Assembly (NCBI RefSeq): GCF_900167135.1
Contig: NZ_FUWZ01000006.1
Coordinates: 372,001 to 436,000 of the forward strand
Reading direction: 5' to 3'
DNA: 64,000 bases
Source: Chitinophaga eiseniae
GTDB lineage: Bacteria; Bacteroidota; Bacteroidia; Chitinophagales; Chitinophagaceae
The notes under the pieces were generated by a model, which saw only the letters and a program-made list of their open reading frames with translations, searched no databases and was not told the origin of the DNA. A program made the position numbers and the translations under genes. Below, one piece after another: positions 17,295-26,288 of this stretch (the first letter of the stretch is position 1; each line of letters starts with the position of its first letter).

Positions 17295-18440
17295 ATGAAA
17301 GCGATCATCATCGGTGGCGGCATAGGCGGCCTCACGACTGCCATTGCCTTACAGCAACGGGGTTGGCATTACGAGGTATATGAAGCGGCGCCAGAATACA
17401 AAGCAGTCGGCGCCGGCCTGTTACTGGGCGCCAACGCCATGAAAGTATATCAGCGGCTGGGCATAGCAGACGACCTGGCCCGCCGGGGCGGACACCTGGA
17501 AAAGGTGTATATCAAAGATTACAAAGGAAATATTTTACAACAGATCGACAACAACCTGCTGGAACAACAATACGGTTGCCGCAGCCTGCCTATACACCGG
17601 GCCACTTTACAGGCTGCGCTGCTGGAGCAGCTGCAACAGCCGGTCAGCACCGGTAAAAAATGTATTGCCGTCACGGAAGCTCCGGATAGTGTGATTGCGT
17701 GCTTTGACGACGGAAGCGAAGCTAAAGGAGATATCCTGATCGCGGCGGACGGCATCAGATCTGCGGTACGGGAATATTATATCGGCAGCCAGGGTTATCG
17801 TTACTCCGGGCAGACCTGCTGGCGTGCCACCATTAACATGGACCTGCCCGCGGCAGAGCAGCTGAATTCCGCTGAAGTATGGGGCAAAGGCAATGGTGTA
17901 AGAGCTTCGTTTATGCATGTAGGTGGTAACGAAGTGTACTTCTGGTTTACCAAAAAGCTACCGGAAAACACCCCCTTCACCGGAGAAGAAGCATTGGCGC
18001 TGATCCGGCGGGACCTGGCGGATTTCAGCGGCCATATGCAGGAAGTCACAGCACATCTTACCCCTTCTCTCCTGATACATTCCGATCTTTACGATCTGGC
18101 GCCGATCCGCAAATGGCATAAAGGACGGGTAGTATTACTGGGCGATGCGGCGCATGCCACCACGCCCAATCTGGGACAAGGCGCCAGCCAGGCTATTGAG
18201 GATGCCTATGTGCTGGCAGACTGCCTGTCTTCCCATCCTGACCATGAAGCCGCCTTCCGGCACTATGCCGCCAAACGGCTGGCACGCACCCATAAGATCG
18301 TCCGGATATCCTGGCAGCTGGCGCAGGTTACCAACTGGAAAGGCGCCTGCGCGGTGGGTATCCGCAATTTCCTTTTACGCAGCGTTCCCACCGGCGTCGC
18401 TAAACGGCAGTTGGATTTTATCTATAACATTGACCTGTAA
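17295..18440 (+). CDS. FAD-dependent monooxygenase (UbiH/salicylate hydroxylase-like)
   Basis: A 381-residue class A flavoprotein hydroxylase. It has the Rossmann loop MKAIIIGGGIGGLTTAIALQ, the DG motif region (LIAADGIRSAVREYY, near residue 155), and the second FAD motif LLGDAAHATTPNLGQGASQ near residue 280. This layout hydroxylates aromatic or polyketide substrates with NAD(P)H and O2. No transporter or biosynthetic gene is adjacent, so housekeeping, catabolic and drug-inactivating (TetX-like) roles remain open. It converges on the serine hydrolase with a 5-base gap. Confidence 0.9.
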   Translation: MKAIIIGGGIGGLTTAIALQQRGWHYEVYEAAPEYKAVGAGLLLGANAMKVYQRLGIADDLARRGGHLEKVYIKDYKGNILQQIDNNLLEQQYGCRSLPIHRATLQAALLEQLQQPVSTGKKCIAVTEAPDSVIACFDDGSEAKGDILIAADGIRSAVREYYIGSQGYRYSGQTCWRATINMDLPAAEQLNSAEVWGKGNGVRASFMHVGGNEVYFWFTKKLPENTPFTGEEALALIRRDLADFSGHMQEVTAHLTPSLLIHSDLYDLAPIRKWHKGRVVLLGDAAHATTPNLGQGASQAIEDAYVLADCLSSHPDHEAAFRHYAAKRLARTHKIVRISWQLAQVTNWKGACAVGIRNFLLRSVPTGVAKRQLDFIYNIDL

Positions 18441-18445
18441 GTTAT

Positions 18446-19543
18446 CTATTCCCGGTACAGCGCGCGGAGAATGTCATCCCCTATTTTCTCCATATTGCCG
18501 GTGTCGGTATTGCATAGCAGGATGATGGTGTTGTGATCTTCCACACACCGCAGCAAACTGCTGTTAAAGCCATTAATATTTCCTCTTCTTTCGATCACTT
18601 TGACCGCTTTGCCCTGCCTGATGCCGGGAACGGAATTGATATAACTGCCCAATGCCGGATATCCCCGGGAATACTTGTTATATCCCAGTTCCGTAGCCGG
18701 CGTGTACATCACTGCCAGTGCCGCCGGACTTAGTAACTTGTGCCCATACAGCGCCTCATCGAGCTTTAAAAGCTCCAGTGCCGTGGCATACAGCGAACCG
18801 GCGGTAGCATAGTTTTCAAAGTAAGGTGTTTCATCATTGAAGAGCGTGTCCTGTGCGGTACCGGTACCGAAAGTATAGTTGTGATACCCGTATGCCAGCC
18901 GTGGGATAATATCCTGTTGTACTACAACACCGGTATTGGCTAGTTGCAAAGGGGCCAGGACCTTTTCTTTCAATACCTGCTCCCAATGCTTACCGGTAAC
19001 CTTTTCTATTACCGCGCCTAACAGTATATAATCTACGTTGTTATAACGGAAACGGCTACCCGGTTCAAACAACGTTGAGTCTTTGACGTTCTTCCGGATG
19101 AAGTTCGCCGGACGCGGCGTCGAACGGGCATAGTAGTCAGCCACCTTATCCCCGGGCAGACCGGAACTGTGCAGCAGCAATTGTTGCAGGGTTATCTTTT
19201 TTCCTGCGACCGGCAGTAGCTCTGGCAAATACGCCGATACCGGCTGATGAATATCCAGCTTCTTTTCCTCCTGCAGCTGCATCACCAGAACAGCCGTATA
19301 TAGTTTAGTGATGGAAGCGATGGGAAACCGTGTATCCGGTCCGATTGGGATGTTAAACTGGCGGTTGGCATATCCGAAATGCCCCTGATACACCACCTTG
19401 CCCTTGCGGGCCACCAGTATGGTTCCATCCAGTTGCCCTTTCCGGTGATAGTCTTTCAGCAGGCTATCGAGGCGGGATGACAGTGATTGGGCGTTTACCG
19501 CCCATGACAGCAGTAGCAATAGTGACAGGATACAGGGACGCAT
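18446..19543 (-). CDS. secreted serine hydrolase, beta-lactamase class C/PBP fold
   Basis: A 365-residue protein with a signal peptide (MRPCILSLLLLLSWAVNAQS). The catalytic SxxK is in FPIASITKLYTAVL near residue 75, the YxN-type motif is RYNNVDY near residue 172, and the third motif region reads ERRGNINGFNS near residue 320, where class C enzymes have KTG or HxG. It is more like esterases or D-Ala peptidases of this fold than true beta-lactamases. It acts in the periplasm. Antibiotic resistance should not be inferred. Confidence 0.88.
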   Translation of the reverse strand: MRPCILSLLLLLSWAVNAQSLSSRLDSLLKDYHRKGQLDGTILVARKGKVVYQGHFGYANRQFNIPIGPDTRFPIASITKLYTAVLVMQLQEEKKLDIHQPVSAYLPELLPVAGKKITLQQLLLHSSGLPGDKVADYYARSTPRPANFIRKNVKDSTLFEPGSRFRYNNVDYILLGAVIEKVTGKHWEQVLKEKVLAPLQLANTGVVVQQDIIPRLAYGYHNYTFGTGTAQDTLFNDETPYFENYATAGSLYATALELLKLDEALYGHKLLSPAALAVMYTPATELGYNKYSRGYPALGSYINSVPGIRQGKAVKVIERRGNINGFNSSLLRCVEDHNTIILLCNTDTGNMEKIGDDILRALYRE

Positions 19544-19617
19544 TTTTTATACTGAATATATCCAGAAAATACCGCAGAACAGGGATTATTTCAGACAAGG
19601 AAACTTCATCATTAAGC

Positions 19618-20004
19618 CTATCGCCATGTCATGAGGTCATCACAGTTTTCCTGCAGCATGTCGCTCCCTTTCACCTTCAGCTGTATGACCCGGCTGTCCG
19701 CTCCGTCCGTTACATTATACTGCTGACCGTCCGCCGGGATGATCGTTAAATTCCAGTTTTGTATGGCGTTATTTTCTCCGTCATAGTTGGTGCCCGGCAG
19801 CAGGTATTTTCCATCCGGAGAGAACACCGGGTATCCTTCTTCTTCGTTACTGGTGGTGACCTGTACCCTGTTGCTGCCATCCGTATTCATCATCCAGATA
19901 TGTTTCCCTCCGGCAAACGCCAGCCGTTGGCCATCATGACTGGCCGCGAGGTGATTCCGGTCGCTGAAATCATCTGTGTCACCACATCGCCCCAGGTGTA
20001 TACC
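19618..20004 (-). pseudogene. C-terminal fossil of a TolB/PD40 beta-propeller protein
   Basis: Reverse-strand reading frame of 128 codons containing SHDGQRLAFAGGKHIWMMNT and GYPVFSPDGKYLLPGTN, two consecutive PD40/TolB-like blades (the DG-x-L-AF and FSPDGKYL patterns). The rest of the propeller and a signal peptide are missing. The frame starts immediately after the stop codon of the SMI1/KNR4 gene and is in phase with it. An internal ATG at 19893 could allow a 91-residue product, but a partial propeller would not fold. Best seen as a remnant exposed by a deletion. Confidence 0.6.
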
Positions 20005-20562
20005 CTACTCCACATAAAAAGCTTTGGGATACCCCTCCGGGTAATGCTCCAGCGTAAAAAACTCATCAAAAGCCGCCGGATCGGTATCTTCGTAATATTG
20101 ATTAATGATCTGCAAAAAAGCTTCCAGTCCGGGTGCTATCACCTTCCGTTCGCCGTCGTCGTGCCAGAACTTCAGCAGTTGTCCCTGCTTACCGGTGAAA
20201 ACGCCGCCGGTATCGTAACAGATATAATCGCCACCGCCATTATGAAAAAGTGGTATCCAGGCAGCATGCCACCAGTTTTCTATCTCAAAATCATATCCTA
20301 TCATACCTGTCAGCTCTTTGGCGATCTCCAGCGCTTCCTGCAAAGGCAGGAATGTCGAATTATTGACAAACGCCTCGTAATAATCATCCCGCTGGCCGTT
20401 TTTCCATTGATACAAGGTTTTTACATCGGCAGGCAAAGCGATGCCGTAACTCTTTTCCAATGCGGCAATAGCATCTTCTGTCAACGGAGCGTTCAGGTTG
20501 GCGTAAAGCTCCGGTCTTAATTGCGAAAGGTGCTGGTCCAGTGTGGCTAACGTATTTTGCAT
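20005..20562 (-). CDS. SMI1/KNR4 family protein
   Basis: A 185-residue cytoplasmic protein with the SMI1/KNR4 (SUKH) pattern: LTEDAIAALEKSYGIALPAD, TLYQWKNGQ, then FHNGGGDYICYDTGGVF in the middle and WHDDGERKVIAPGLEAFL near the end. SUKH proteins commonly act as immunity proteins against secreted nuclease or deaminase toxins, but many are orphan housekeeping copies. No toxin is adjacent. Its stop codon abuts the TolB-like fossil in the same frame. Confidence 0.85.
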   Translation of the reverse strand: MQNTLATLDQHLSQLRPELYANLNAPLTEDAIAALEKSYGIALPADVKTLYQWKNGQRDDYYEAFVNNSTFLPLQEALEIAKELTGMIGYDFEIENWWHAAWIPLFHNGGGDYICYDTGGVFTGKQGQLLKFWHDDGERKVIAPGLEAFLQIINQYYEDTDPAAFDEFFTLEHYPEGYPKAFYVE

Positions 20563-20595
20563 GGTATGACTATTTAATTAGCATCAAATCTTTTA

Positions 20596-21819
20596 TCATT
20601 TTTTCTTTTCCAGTTCCTCTATCAAATCTACAAATACTTTGGTATCAGGCATCAATGCATTACACCGCCTGGCCCACAACAGGGCATCTGCCAATGCTTG
20701 TTTCTCCGACGACGGTAATTGTGCAAAAGCATGGGCTGCCGTATACAGCAGATCACTGATTTCTCTCGAATAAATCCGGGTGGCGATTTTCCGTTCTTCT
20801 GCAAAGCCCGGCATTTTAGTGCTGTCTTTCTCACCGCTCAAAAATGGCTGTATGATTTTATCATACCGTCGTTTGTCTTCCTGGCGGATGGAATCCATGG
20901 AAACGCCGAAAGGGCGCTCCGCCATCCTGTAACCTGCTTTTTTCAGCAGGCTGTAATCCCTGACCAGTGCGCTATAGAGGAGGTCGAGGCGGTTCAGGAA
21001 CGCCTGCTGGCCGGCATTAAGGCCATACAACCGCTTTCCGAACGTGAGCAATGCGTTATACTCAACCAGCCGCCGCTCTGTGAAGGCTACACCGGCGCTC
21101 TTTCTGATCAGTTTCTCAAAAAGGCGGTCACCCACCTGTACTTTGGAGGCGTCGCTCATAAGATGATAGTGGTCCATGAGGTAGATCAGTGCTGCAGAAC
21201 GCGCGCCGTTGATCTGACGGGCCAAAAACAGCAACGTGCTATCATCCTTCAATACCGGCAAGGGAATAGTGGTAAAATAGGCATCCAGCACTTCGCTGTT
21301 GTCCAGGTCGGCGGCTGCCAGGCTGCGGAGGTACTGTTTGAGAAATTCAGGTTCCCGGTTTCCTTCCTTGAAGATCTTTTCAAGATTACCAGGATTGTTT
21401 TTGTCAGCCCCCGCCCGTACCGCAGCATCCGCCAGTTGGATAAAGGGAGCCTTCTCTCTTTCGCCGACTGCCTTATGTACCAGGTAGCCATCACTGTTCA
21501 GGAACAGAAACGTCGGATAGGCGCCCACGTTATACTTCCGGGCCAGCGTCACGCCTTCCCCCTTCTCCGCGTCCAGTTTATAGGCAATGAAGGGCGCCTC
21601 ATATTTCTGTGCCACCCTCCGATCCGTAAACACCTCCCTGTCCATGTATTTGCAGGGACCGCACCATTCCGTATACACATCAACAAAGATCATCTTGTCT
21701 TGTTGTCGGGCTTCCTTCAATAGTTCTTTCCAGGAGCCTTTAAAAAACGGGATGCCGGTTTGTGCAAAGACAGAGGAACAGACGAGGACGAGAAAACAAA
21801 AGAAGGCCAGCTTTTTCAT
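20596..21819 (-). CDS. exported thioredoxin-family protein
   Basis: A 407-residue protein with a signal peptide (ending VFAQTG) and an N-terminal thioredoxin domain (residues 25-140) with the catalytic VYTEWCGPCKYMDREVF and the cis-Pro region VGAYPTFLFLNSDG. The C-terminal 260 residues are helical, with no named domain; this layout is frequent in Bacteroidota DUF255/thioredoxin-like proteins. It likely reduces disulfides of exported proteins. It lies 33 bases upstream of the SMI1/KNR4 gene on the same strand, so the two may be co-transcribed. Confidence 0.9.
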   Translation of the reverse strand: MKKLAFFCFLVLVCSSVFAQTGIPFFKGSWKELLKEARQQDKMIFVDVYTEWCGPCKYMDREVFTDRRVAQKYEAPFIAYKLDAEKGEGVTLARKYNVGAYPTFLFLNSDGYLVHKAVGEREKAPFIQLADAAVRAGADKNNPGNLEKIFKEGNREPEFLKQYLRSLAAADLDNSEVLDAYFTTIPLPVLKDDSTLLFLARQINGARSAALIYLMDHYHLMSDASKVQVGDRLFEKLIRKSAGVAFTERRLVEYNALLTFGKRLYGLNAGQQAFLNRLDLLYSALVRDYSLLKKAGYRMAERPFGVSMDSIRQEDKRRYDKIIQPFLSGEKDSTKMPGFAEERKIATRIYSREISDLLYTAAHAFAQLPSSEKQALADALLWARRCNALMPDTKVFVDLIEELEKKK

Positions 21820-21880
21820 TGTAAACGAGTAACGGGTGGTGGAATCGCAGGTAAAATATAGAAAAAAACGGGAGGAAACA

Positions 21881-22804
21881 TCAATCTATAAAATAGGTGC
21901 TAACGGCGGACGGCGTCTCCCGCGGAAGGTCCGCCTGCTCGAATACGGAATATTCAATCGTTTTGCAAATACTGTTCAGCGGCAGGTCATTTTCTTCTTC
22001 CCCGAATGGTTCAGCAATCTCCTGCACAATAGCATCAAGGGCAATAAATGTATAGCTGATCAGCAGCACAATCAGTGGCATCATCCATCCCAGGCTGTCT
22101 ACCAGTCCGAAAGGCAGCCAGAAACAGTAGAAGTAAACCGTCCGGTGCAGTAAAACGCTATAGGCGAATGGTAAAGGCGTATTGGAAATTCTTTCACAGC
22201 CACCGACTACCTGTGAGAGCAGGTTCAACTGACGGTCAAGCGTACTGAGGGTGATAGTGTCTATTCTTTGCTGCTGATGTTGTTCGCCGATCCATGCGCC
22301 CATCATGTCGAGGATGGCCACCGGCTTATACTTCTTTTCCCGGAGATCATTGTATTGTTTTTCAGTCAGCAGCCTTGAAAGTTGTGTAGTATCGGATTTG
22401 CCGCGCAACTGGTCATTCAGGGCCCATGCAAAAGCAGCGATCATCCTGATAAAGCCGGCTTTATTTTCTCCGGCCCGTGGTGAGGTATCCTTCACCAGCG
22501 TCAGTATCTGCCTGGTCAATGACCGTGATTCTATGACCAGCGATCCCCACAGCTTGCGGCCCTCCCACCAGCGGTCGTAGCTGGCCGTGTTGCAGAATCC
22601 CATAAAGATGGCCAGCGCCAGGCCGATCAGTGTAAATATGGTAGGGTTGAGATGGACTTTATAATCATAGATGGTACCATTGAAATAGAGGATCATCAGG
22701 GAGAACACAGCGATGATCGTTAGCTGGGGCACAATCTTTTTCAATACCGACCCGTGCCAGATAAACAACATTCTAAACCAGTGGGTGCGTTGCCTTGTGA
22801 TCAT
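21881..22804 (-). CDS. bestrophin family ion channel
   Basis: A 307-residue inner-membrane protein of the bestrophin/UPF0187 family, full length for bacterial members. Four hydrophobic helices are visible (about residues 25-45, 60-78, 205-230, 235-255). The conserved stretch NTASYDRWWEGRKLWGSLV follows helix 2, and LPFGLVDSLGWMMPLIV is the C-terminal core. Bacterial bestrophins form pentameric pores, and KpBest conducts cations. It is monocistronic and faces katG divergently. Confidence 0.92.
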   Translation of the reverse strand: MITRQRTHWFRMLFIWHGSVLKKIVPQLTIIAVFSLMILYFNGTIYDYKVHLNPTIFTLIGLALAIFMGFCNTASYDRWWEGRKLWGSLVIESRSLTRQILTLVKDTSPRAGENKAGFIRMIAAFAWALNDQLRGKSDTTQLSRLLTEKQYNDLREKKYKPVAILDMMGAWIGEQHQQQRIDTITLSTLDRQLNLLSQVVGGCERISNTPLPFAYSVLLHRTVYFYCFWLPFGLVDSLGWMMPLIVLLISYTFIALDAIVQEIAEPFGEEENDLPLNSICKTIEYSVFEQADLPRETPSAVSTYFID

Positions 22805-23155
22805 GCAAGCTGCTTATTTTGCGATTAAAGCTAATCATTAGTTTTCGATTAGCGGTGATCTGTTTTGTTAGCGTCACCAGCACTTTCCAAAACCGCAGCG
22901 CCATACGTTACAACTGCGGAGAATAATCCTGAAATTTAGTATATTAGAAGCAGGACACGGTAAACCGTGTCGCAGCGTGGTGTGTATCCATATCGACAGA
23001 TGATTCCTTTTCCGACAGCCCGCATAAAGAATAGTTTTTAACTATCAGATTATAGAACTAATTGATTTTTCCTATATCCCTAATGCCTTTACTTTTACCG
23101 GACCGCATCTGAAAAGGTGCAAGCACATATTCCTTCCATACCAAAATTGAAACAA
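22805..23155. promoter_or_regulatory. bestrophin/katG divergent intergenic region
   Basis: A 351-base non-coding region. The right third holds the OxyR-like site listed separately. Further right, TACTTTTA (23090-23097) is one mismatch from the -7 consensus and is the best candidate katG promoter. The left half shows no promoter I can support. Confidence 0.5.
23031..23066. promoter_or_regulatory. OxyR-like binding site upstream of katG
   Basis: Spaced words ATAG-N7-CTAT-N6-ATAG-N7-TGAT. The OxyR consensus is ATAG-N7-CTAT-N7-ATAG-N7-CTAT. The first half-site is perfect, including the internal T and A positions. The centre is one base short and the last word matches 2 of 4. It lies 90-125 bases before the katG start and fits peroxide control. 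Confidence 0.55.
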
Positions 23156-25423
23156 ATGGAAAAAGAAGTAAAAGACATCAGTAAATGCCCATTTCATAAT
23201 GGCACAATGAAGCATAATGTTGGCGGTGGCGGCACCAGGAACCCTGACTGGTGGCCCAACCAGTTGAAAGTTAGTCTGCTCCGTCAAAATTCGTCTTTAT
23301 CAGATCCGATGGATAAAGATTTCAACTATGCCGAAGCATTCAAAACCCTGGACCTGGAAGCCGTAAAAAAAGATCTTCATGCGCTGATGACCGATTCTCA
23401 GGATTGGTGGCCGGCAGATTTCGGTCACTATGGTCCATTGTTCATTCGTATGGCCTGGCATAGTGCCGGCACCTATCGCGTAGGTGATGGCCGAGGCGGC
23501 GCAGGGTCCGGACAGCAGCGGTTTGCACCACTGAACAGCTGGCCCGACAATGTAAGCCTGGACAAAGCACGCAGGCTGCTGTGGCCCATTAAACAGAAAT
23601 ATGGTAAAAAGCTCTCCTGGGCCGACCTGCTGATCCTTACCGGCAATGTTGCGCTGGAGTCCATGGGCTTTAAAACATTCGGTTTTGCCGGCGGCCGCGA
23701 AGATGCCTGGGAACCAGATGAATCCGTATACTGGGGCGCAGAAACCACCTGGCTGGGCGGTGATCTCCGTTATGCGCATGGTTCCCCGGGCGTGGCGGAA
23801 AACCACGGCGTAACGGTGACAGATGAAGACGCAGACGGCGACGTCCACTCGCGTAACCTGGAAAAACCGCTGGCGGCCGTTCAGATGGGGCTTATCTATG
23901 TAAATCCCGAAGGTCCGGACGGCAACCCCGACCCTATCGCTGCGGCTAAAGATATCCGTGACACCTTCGGCCGTATGGCCATGAACGACGAAGAAACCGT
24001 TGCCCTCATCGCAGGAGGTCACAGCTTCGGTAAAACCCACGGCGCCGCCCCTTCCACCCATGTAGGCAAAGAGCCGGAAGCGGCGGATATGGAGCTGCAG
24101 GGACTTGGCTGGGCCAACAGCCACGGTACCGGCAAAGGCGCCGACACCATCACGAGCGGCCTGGAAGTTATCTGGACGAAAACACCCACACAATGGAGCA
24201 ATAACTTCCTCGAAAACCTGTTCGCCTTCGAATGGCAGCTGACCAAAAGTCCGGCCGGCGCACACCAGTGGGTAGCTAAAAATGCCGACAGCATCATCCC
24301 CGATGCCTATGATGGCAACAAAAAGCACCTCCCCACGATGCTCACCACTGACTTGTCCCTGCGTTTTGATCCGATATATGAAAAGATCTCCAGACGTTTC
24401 CTCGAACACCCGGACGAATTTGCAGACGCTTTTGCAAGAGCCTGGTTTAAACTGACACACCGCGACATGGGCCCGCGCAGCCGCTATCTTGGCGCTGATG
24501 TGCCGGCTGAAGTCCTGCTCTGGCAGGACCCCATCCCGGAAGTAGATCATCCGCTGATCGATGAAAGTGACATTACCGCATTAAAATCTAAAATACTGGA
24601 CTCCGGCCTGACCGTGTCTGAACTGGTATCCACTGCATGGGCCTCCGCCTCCACTTTCCGCGGCTCCGACAAACGCGGCGGCGCCAACGGCGCCCGTATC
24701 CGGTTGGCCCCCCAGAAATACTGGCAGGTCAACAATCCTTCTCAACTGGAAAAAGTACTAAGCGAGCTGGAAGCTATTCAGAAAGAATTTAACGGCACGA
24801 AGAAAGTCTCCCTGGCTGACCTCATTGTACTGGCCGGTGCCGCAGGCATTGAAAAAGCCGCCAAAGACGCAGGGCACAATATCACCGTGCCGTTTACGCC
24901 CGGCCGTATGGATGCCTCCCAGGACCAGACCGATGTGGAGTCTGTTGGCTTCCTGGAACCGCTGGCAGACGGTTTCCGAAACTACCGCAAGGCTAAAATC
25001 CCGGTATCCACAGAAGAGCTGCTGATCGACAAAGCGCAGTTACTGACACTCACCGCTCCCGAGTTAACAGTCTTGCTAGGTGGCCTGCGTGTACTTGAAA
25101 CCAATTTCGACGGTTCCAGACACGGTGTCTTCACTAACCGGCCGGGTCAGCTGACGAACGACTTCTTCGTTAACCTGCTCGATATGAGGACCGCCTGGAA
25201 AGCAACCGGCCCTGATAAAGAAATCTACGAGGGCAGCGACCGCAGCACGGGGGAAGTAAAATGGACAGGTACCCGCGCCGACCTGGTATTTGGCGCCAAC
25301 GCAGAACTGCGCTGCGTGGCCGAAGTATATGCCAGCGCAGACGGGCAGCAGAAATTTGTGACTGACTTCGTGGCGGCGTGGAATAAAGTGATGAACCTGG
25401 ACCGCTTCGATTTGCACCGTTAA
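23156..25423 (+). CDS. katG: catalase-peroxidase HPI
   Basis: A 755-residue bifunctional heme enzyme that removes H2O2 and has peroxidase activity. The N-terminal CPFHNG start is typical of KatG. The distal heme pocket is RMAWHSAGTYR (Arg, Trp, His). The proximal His region is ALIAGGHSFGKTHGA. The adduct Tyr lies in GLIYVNPEGPDG. A second, non-heme peroxidase-like domain fills the C-terminal half (from about residue 430), as usual. I chose the ATG at 23156 (MEKEVKD); the frame's earlier ATG adds 13 residues that overlap the promoter. It is monocistronic and followed by a strong terminator. Confidence 0.98.
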   Translation: MEKEVKDISKCPFHNGTMKHNVGGGGTRNPDWWPNQLKVSLLRQNSSLSDPMDKDFNYAEAFKTLDLEAVKKDLHALMTDSQDWWPADFGHYGPLFIRMAWHSAGTYRVGDGRGGAGSGQQRFAPLNSWPDNVSLDKARRLLWPIKQKYGKKLSWADLLILTGNVALESMGFKTFGFAGGREDAWEPDESVYWGAETTWLGGDLRYAHGSPGVAENHGVTVTDEDADGDVHSRNLEKPLAAVQMGLIYVNPEGPDGNPDPIAAAKDIRDTFGRMAMNDEETVALIAGGHSFGKTHGAAPSTHVGKEPEAADMELQGLGWANSHGTGKGADTITSGLEVIWTKTPTQWSNNFLENLFAFEWQLTKSPAGAHQWVAKNADSIIPDAYDGNKKHLPTMLTTDLSLRFDPIYEKISRRFLEHPDEFADAFARAWFKLTHRDMGPRSRYLGADVPAEVLLWQDPIPEVDHPLIDESDITALKSKILDSGLTVSELVSTAWASASTFRGSDKRGGANGARIRLAPQKYWQVNNPSQLEKVLSELEAIQKEFNGTKKVSLADLIVLAGAAGIEKAAKDAGHNITVPFTPGRMDASQDQTDVESVGFLEPLADGFRNYRKAKIPVSTEELLIDKAQLLTLTAPELTVLLGGLRVLETNFDGSRHGVFTNRPGQLTNDFFVNLLDMRTAWKATGPDKEIYEGSDRSTGEVKWTGTRADLVFGANAELRCVAEVYASADGQQKFVTDFVAAWNKVMNLDRFDLHR

Positions 25424-25439
25424 TGGTATGGAATAAAGG

Positions 25440-25476
25440 AAACAAAACAGCCTCCCTGACGGAGGCTGTTTTGTTT
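25440..25476. terminator. bidirectional terminator between katG and the YdeI-like gene
   Basis: Stem AAAACAGCCTCC / GGAGGCTGTTTT with loop CTGAC, extended by flanking A/T pairs, followed by TTTT on the + strand. The right arm overlaps the stop codon of the reverse-strand gene by one base. Confidence 0.88.
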
Positions 25477-26066
25477 TAGTCATTTAATCCTTTTCCATCA
25501 AGAATATGTTCCATGTATTTTTCGATCCTGGACATCCGTGTTTTGGCTTGTTTGGCAGCCGAGAAATAAAGCAGATACCCCCTTTGCCGTCCCGGTGTTA
25601 ACGCCTCAAATGCTTTTTTCAGGGCCGGTAATTTATCCAGTTTTTGCCGGAACTCATCCGGCATATTAAATTCTTCTGTCTTTTTATACTGCACCTGGTA
25701 ACCTGCTTTTTCTATTTCGATGGCTTCAAATACGTAAGCTTTCAGCATACGTGTCATTTTTACAATCTCCTTTACGTTCGTAAAACGGATCTGGCGGGTG
25801 GCTTGCACATTCTCTGACTGTATCACGAGGATGCCTTCCGGATCGGCCATCAATGCGCCTTTAAAGAACAACAACGCACAATACTCCTTAAATCCGTGCA
25901 TCAGCACCACGTTTGTGCCGTTATAGGTGTAACAGGGAACCCCCCATTTTAATTCTTCTGTCAACTGACAATCGAGTAGTATATCTCTCAGTTTTTCAAA
26001 CTCCTCACGCCATGTTTCGGAACGCTCCATGAATGCATCTACTTTTTCCGCACCGGTTTTTGCCAT
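25476..26066 (-). CDS. YdeI/OmpD-associated family protein (DUF1801)
   Basis: A 196-residue soluble protein. The N-terminal half has the DUF1801 pattern (LRDILLDCQLTEELKWGVPC, then VLMHGFKEYCALLFFKGA). The C-terminal part (FNMPDEFRQKLDKLPALKKA, FEALTPGRQRGYLLYFSAAK, RMSRIEKYMEHILDGKG) is the OmdA/YdeI terminal domain. Bacillus YdeI relatives are induced under stress and some bind metals or phosphate, but the function is unsettled. It is monocistronic. Confidence 0.9.
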   Translation of the reverse strand: MAKTGAEKVDAFMERSETWREEFEKLRDILLDCQLTEELKWGVPCYTYNGTNVVLMHGFKEYCALLFFKGALMADPEGILVIQSENVQATRQIRFTNVKEIVKMTRMLKAYVFEAIEIEKAGYQVQYKKTEEFNMPDEFRQKLDKLPALKKAFEALTPGRQRGYLLYFSAAKQAKTRMSRIEKYMEHILDGKGLND

Positions 26067-26178
26067 AGAAATATAGTTTTGGGCTGAATTGTTATTTGGT
26101 TGTCGTATTGGTTTTCGGCTGCAATATATACCGTATTCATTAATTTATCATGCTCCCTGTTTCTTCATCGGGTTTACG

Positions 26179-26209
26179 TTTGTAATTTTTCCGGCAAGTA
26201 TTATCTTTA
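26179..26209 (+). promoter_or_regulatory. Bacteroidota promoter TTTG-N19-TATCTTTA
   Basis: TTTG at 26179-26182 and TATCTTTA at 26202-26209 (one mismatch to TAnnTTTG), with the exact consensus spacing of 19. It predicts a leader of about 73 bases before the flavoenzyme gene at 26289. Confidence 0.7.
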
Positions 26210-26288
26210 TTCAACGTCATGTGCGCCGTCTCCGGCGAATCTTACAAAGTGCTATCCACGACAAACATATCTTTATTAAACGAATGCT

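Noticed and set aside
17295..18440. flavin monooxygenase as a TetX tetracycline-inactivating enzyme
   Set aside because: The FAD motifs are common to all class A hydroxylases; nothing specific to TetX substrate binding can be seen.
18446..19543. serine hydrolase as a beta-lactamase resistance gene
   Set aside because: The third motif is not KTG, the fold is shared with esterases and peptidases, and no AmpR-type regulator is near.
23300..24550. 416-codon open frame antisense to katG
   Set aside because: It is the mirror of a codon-biased gene, has no start context or known domain, and katG is beyond doubt the real gene.
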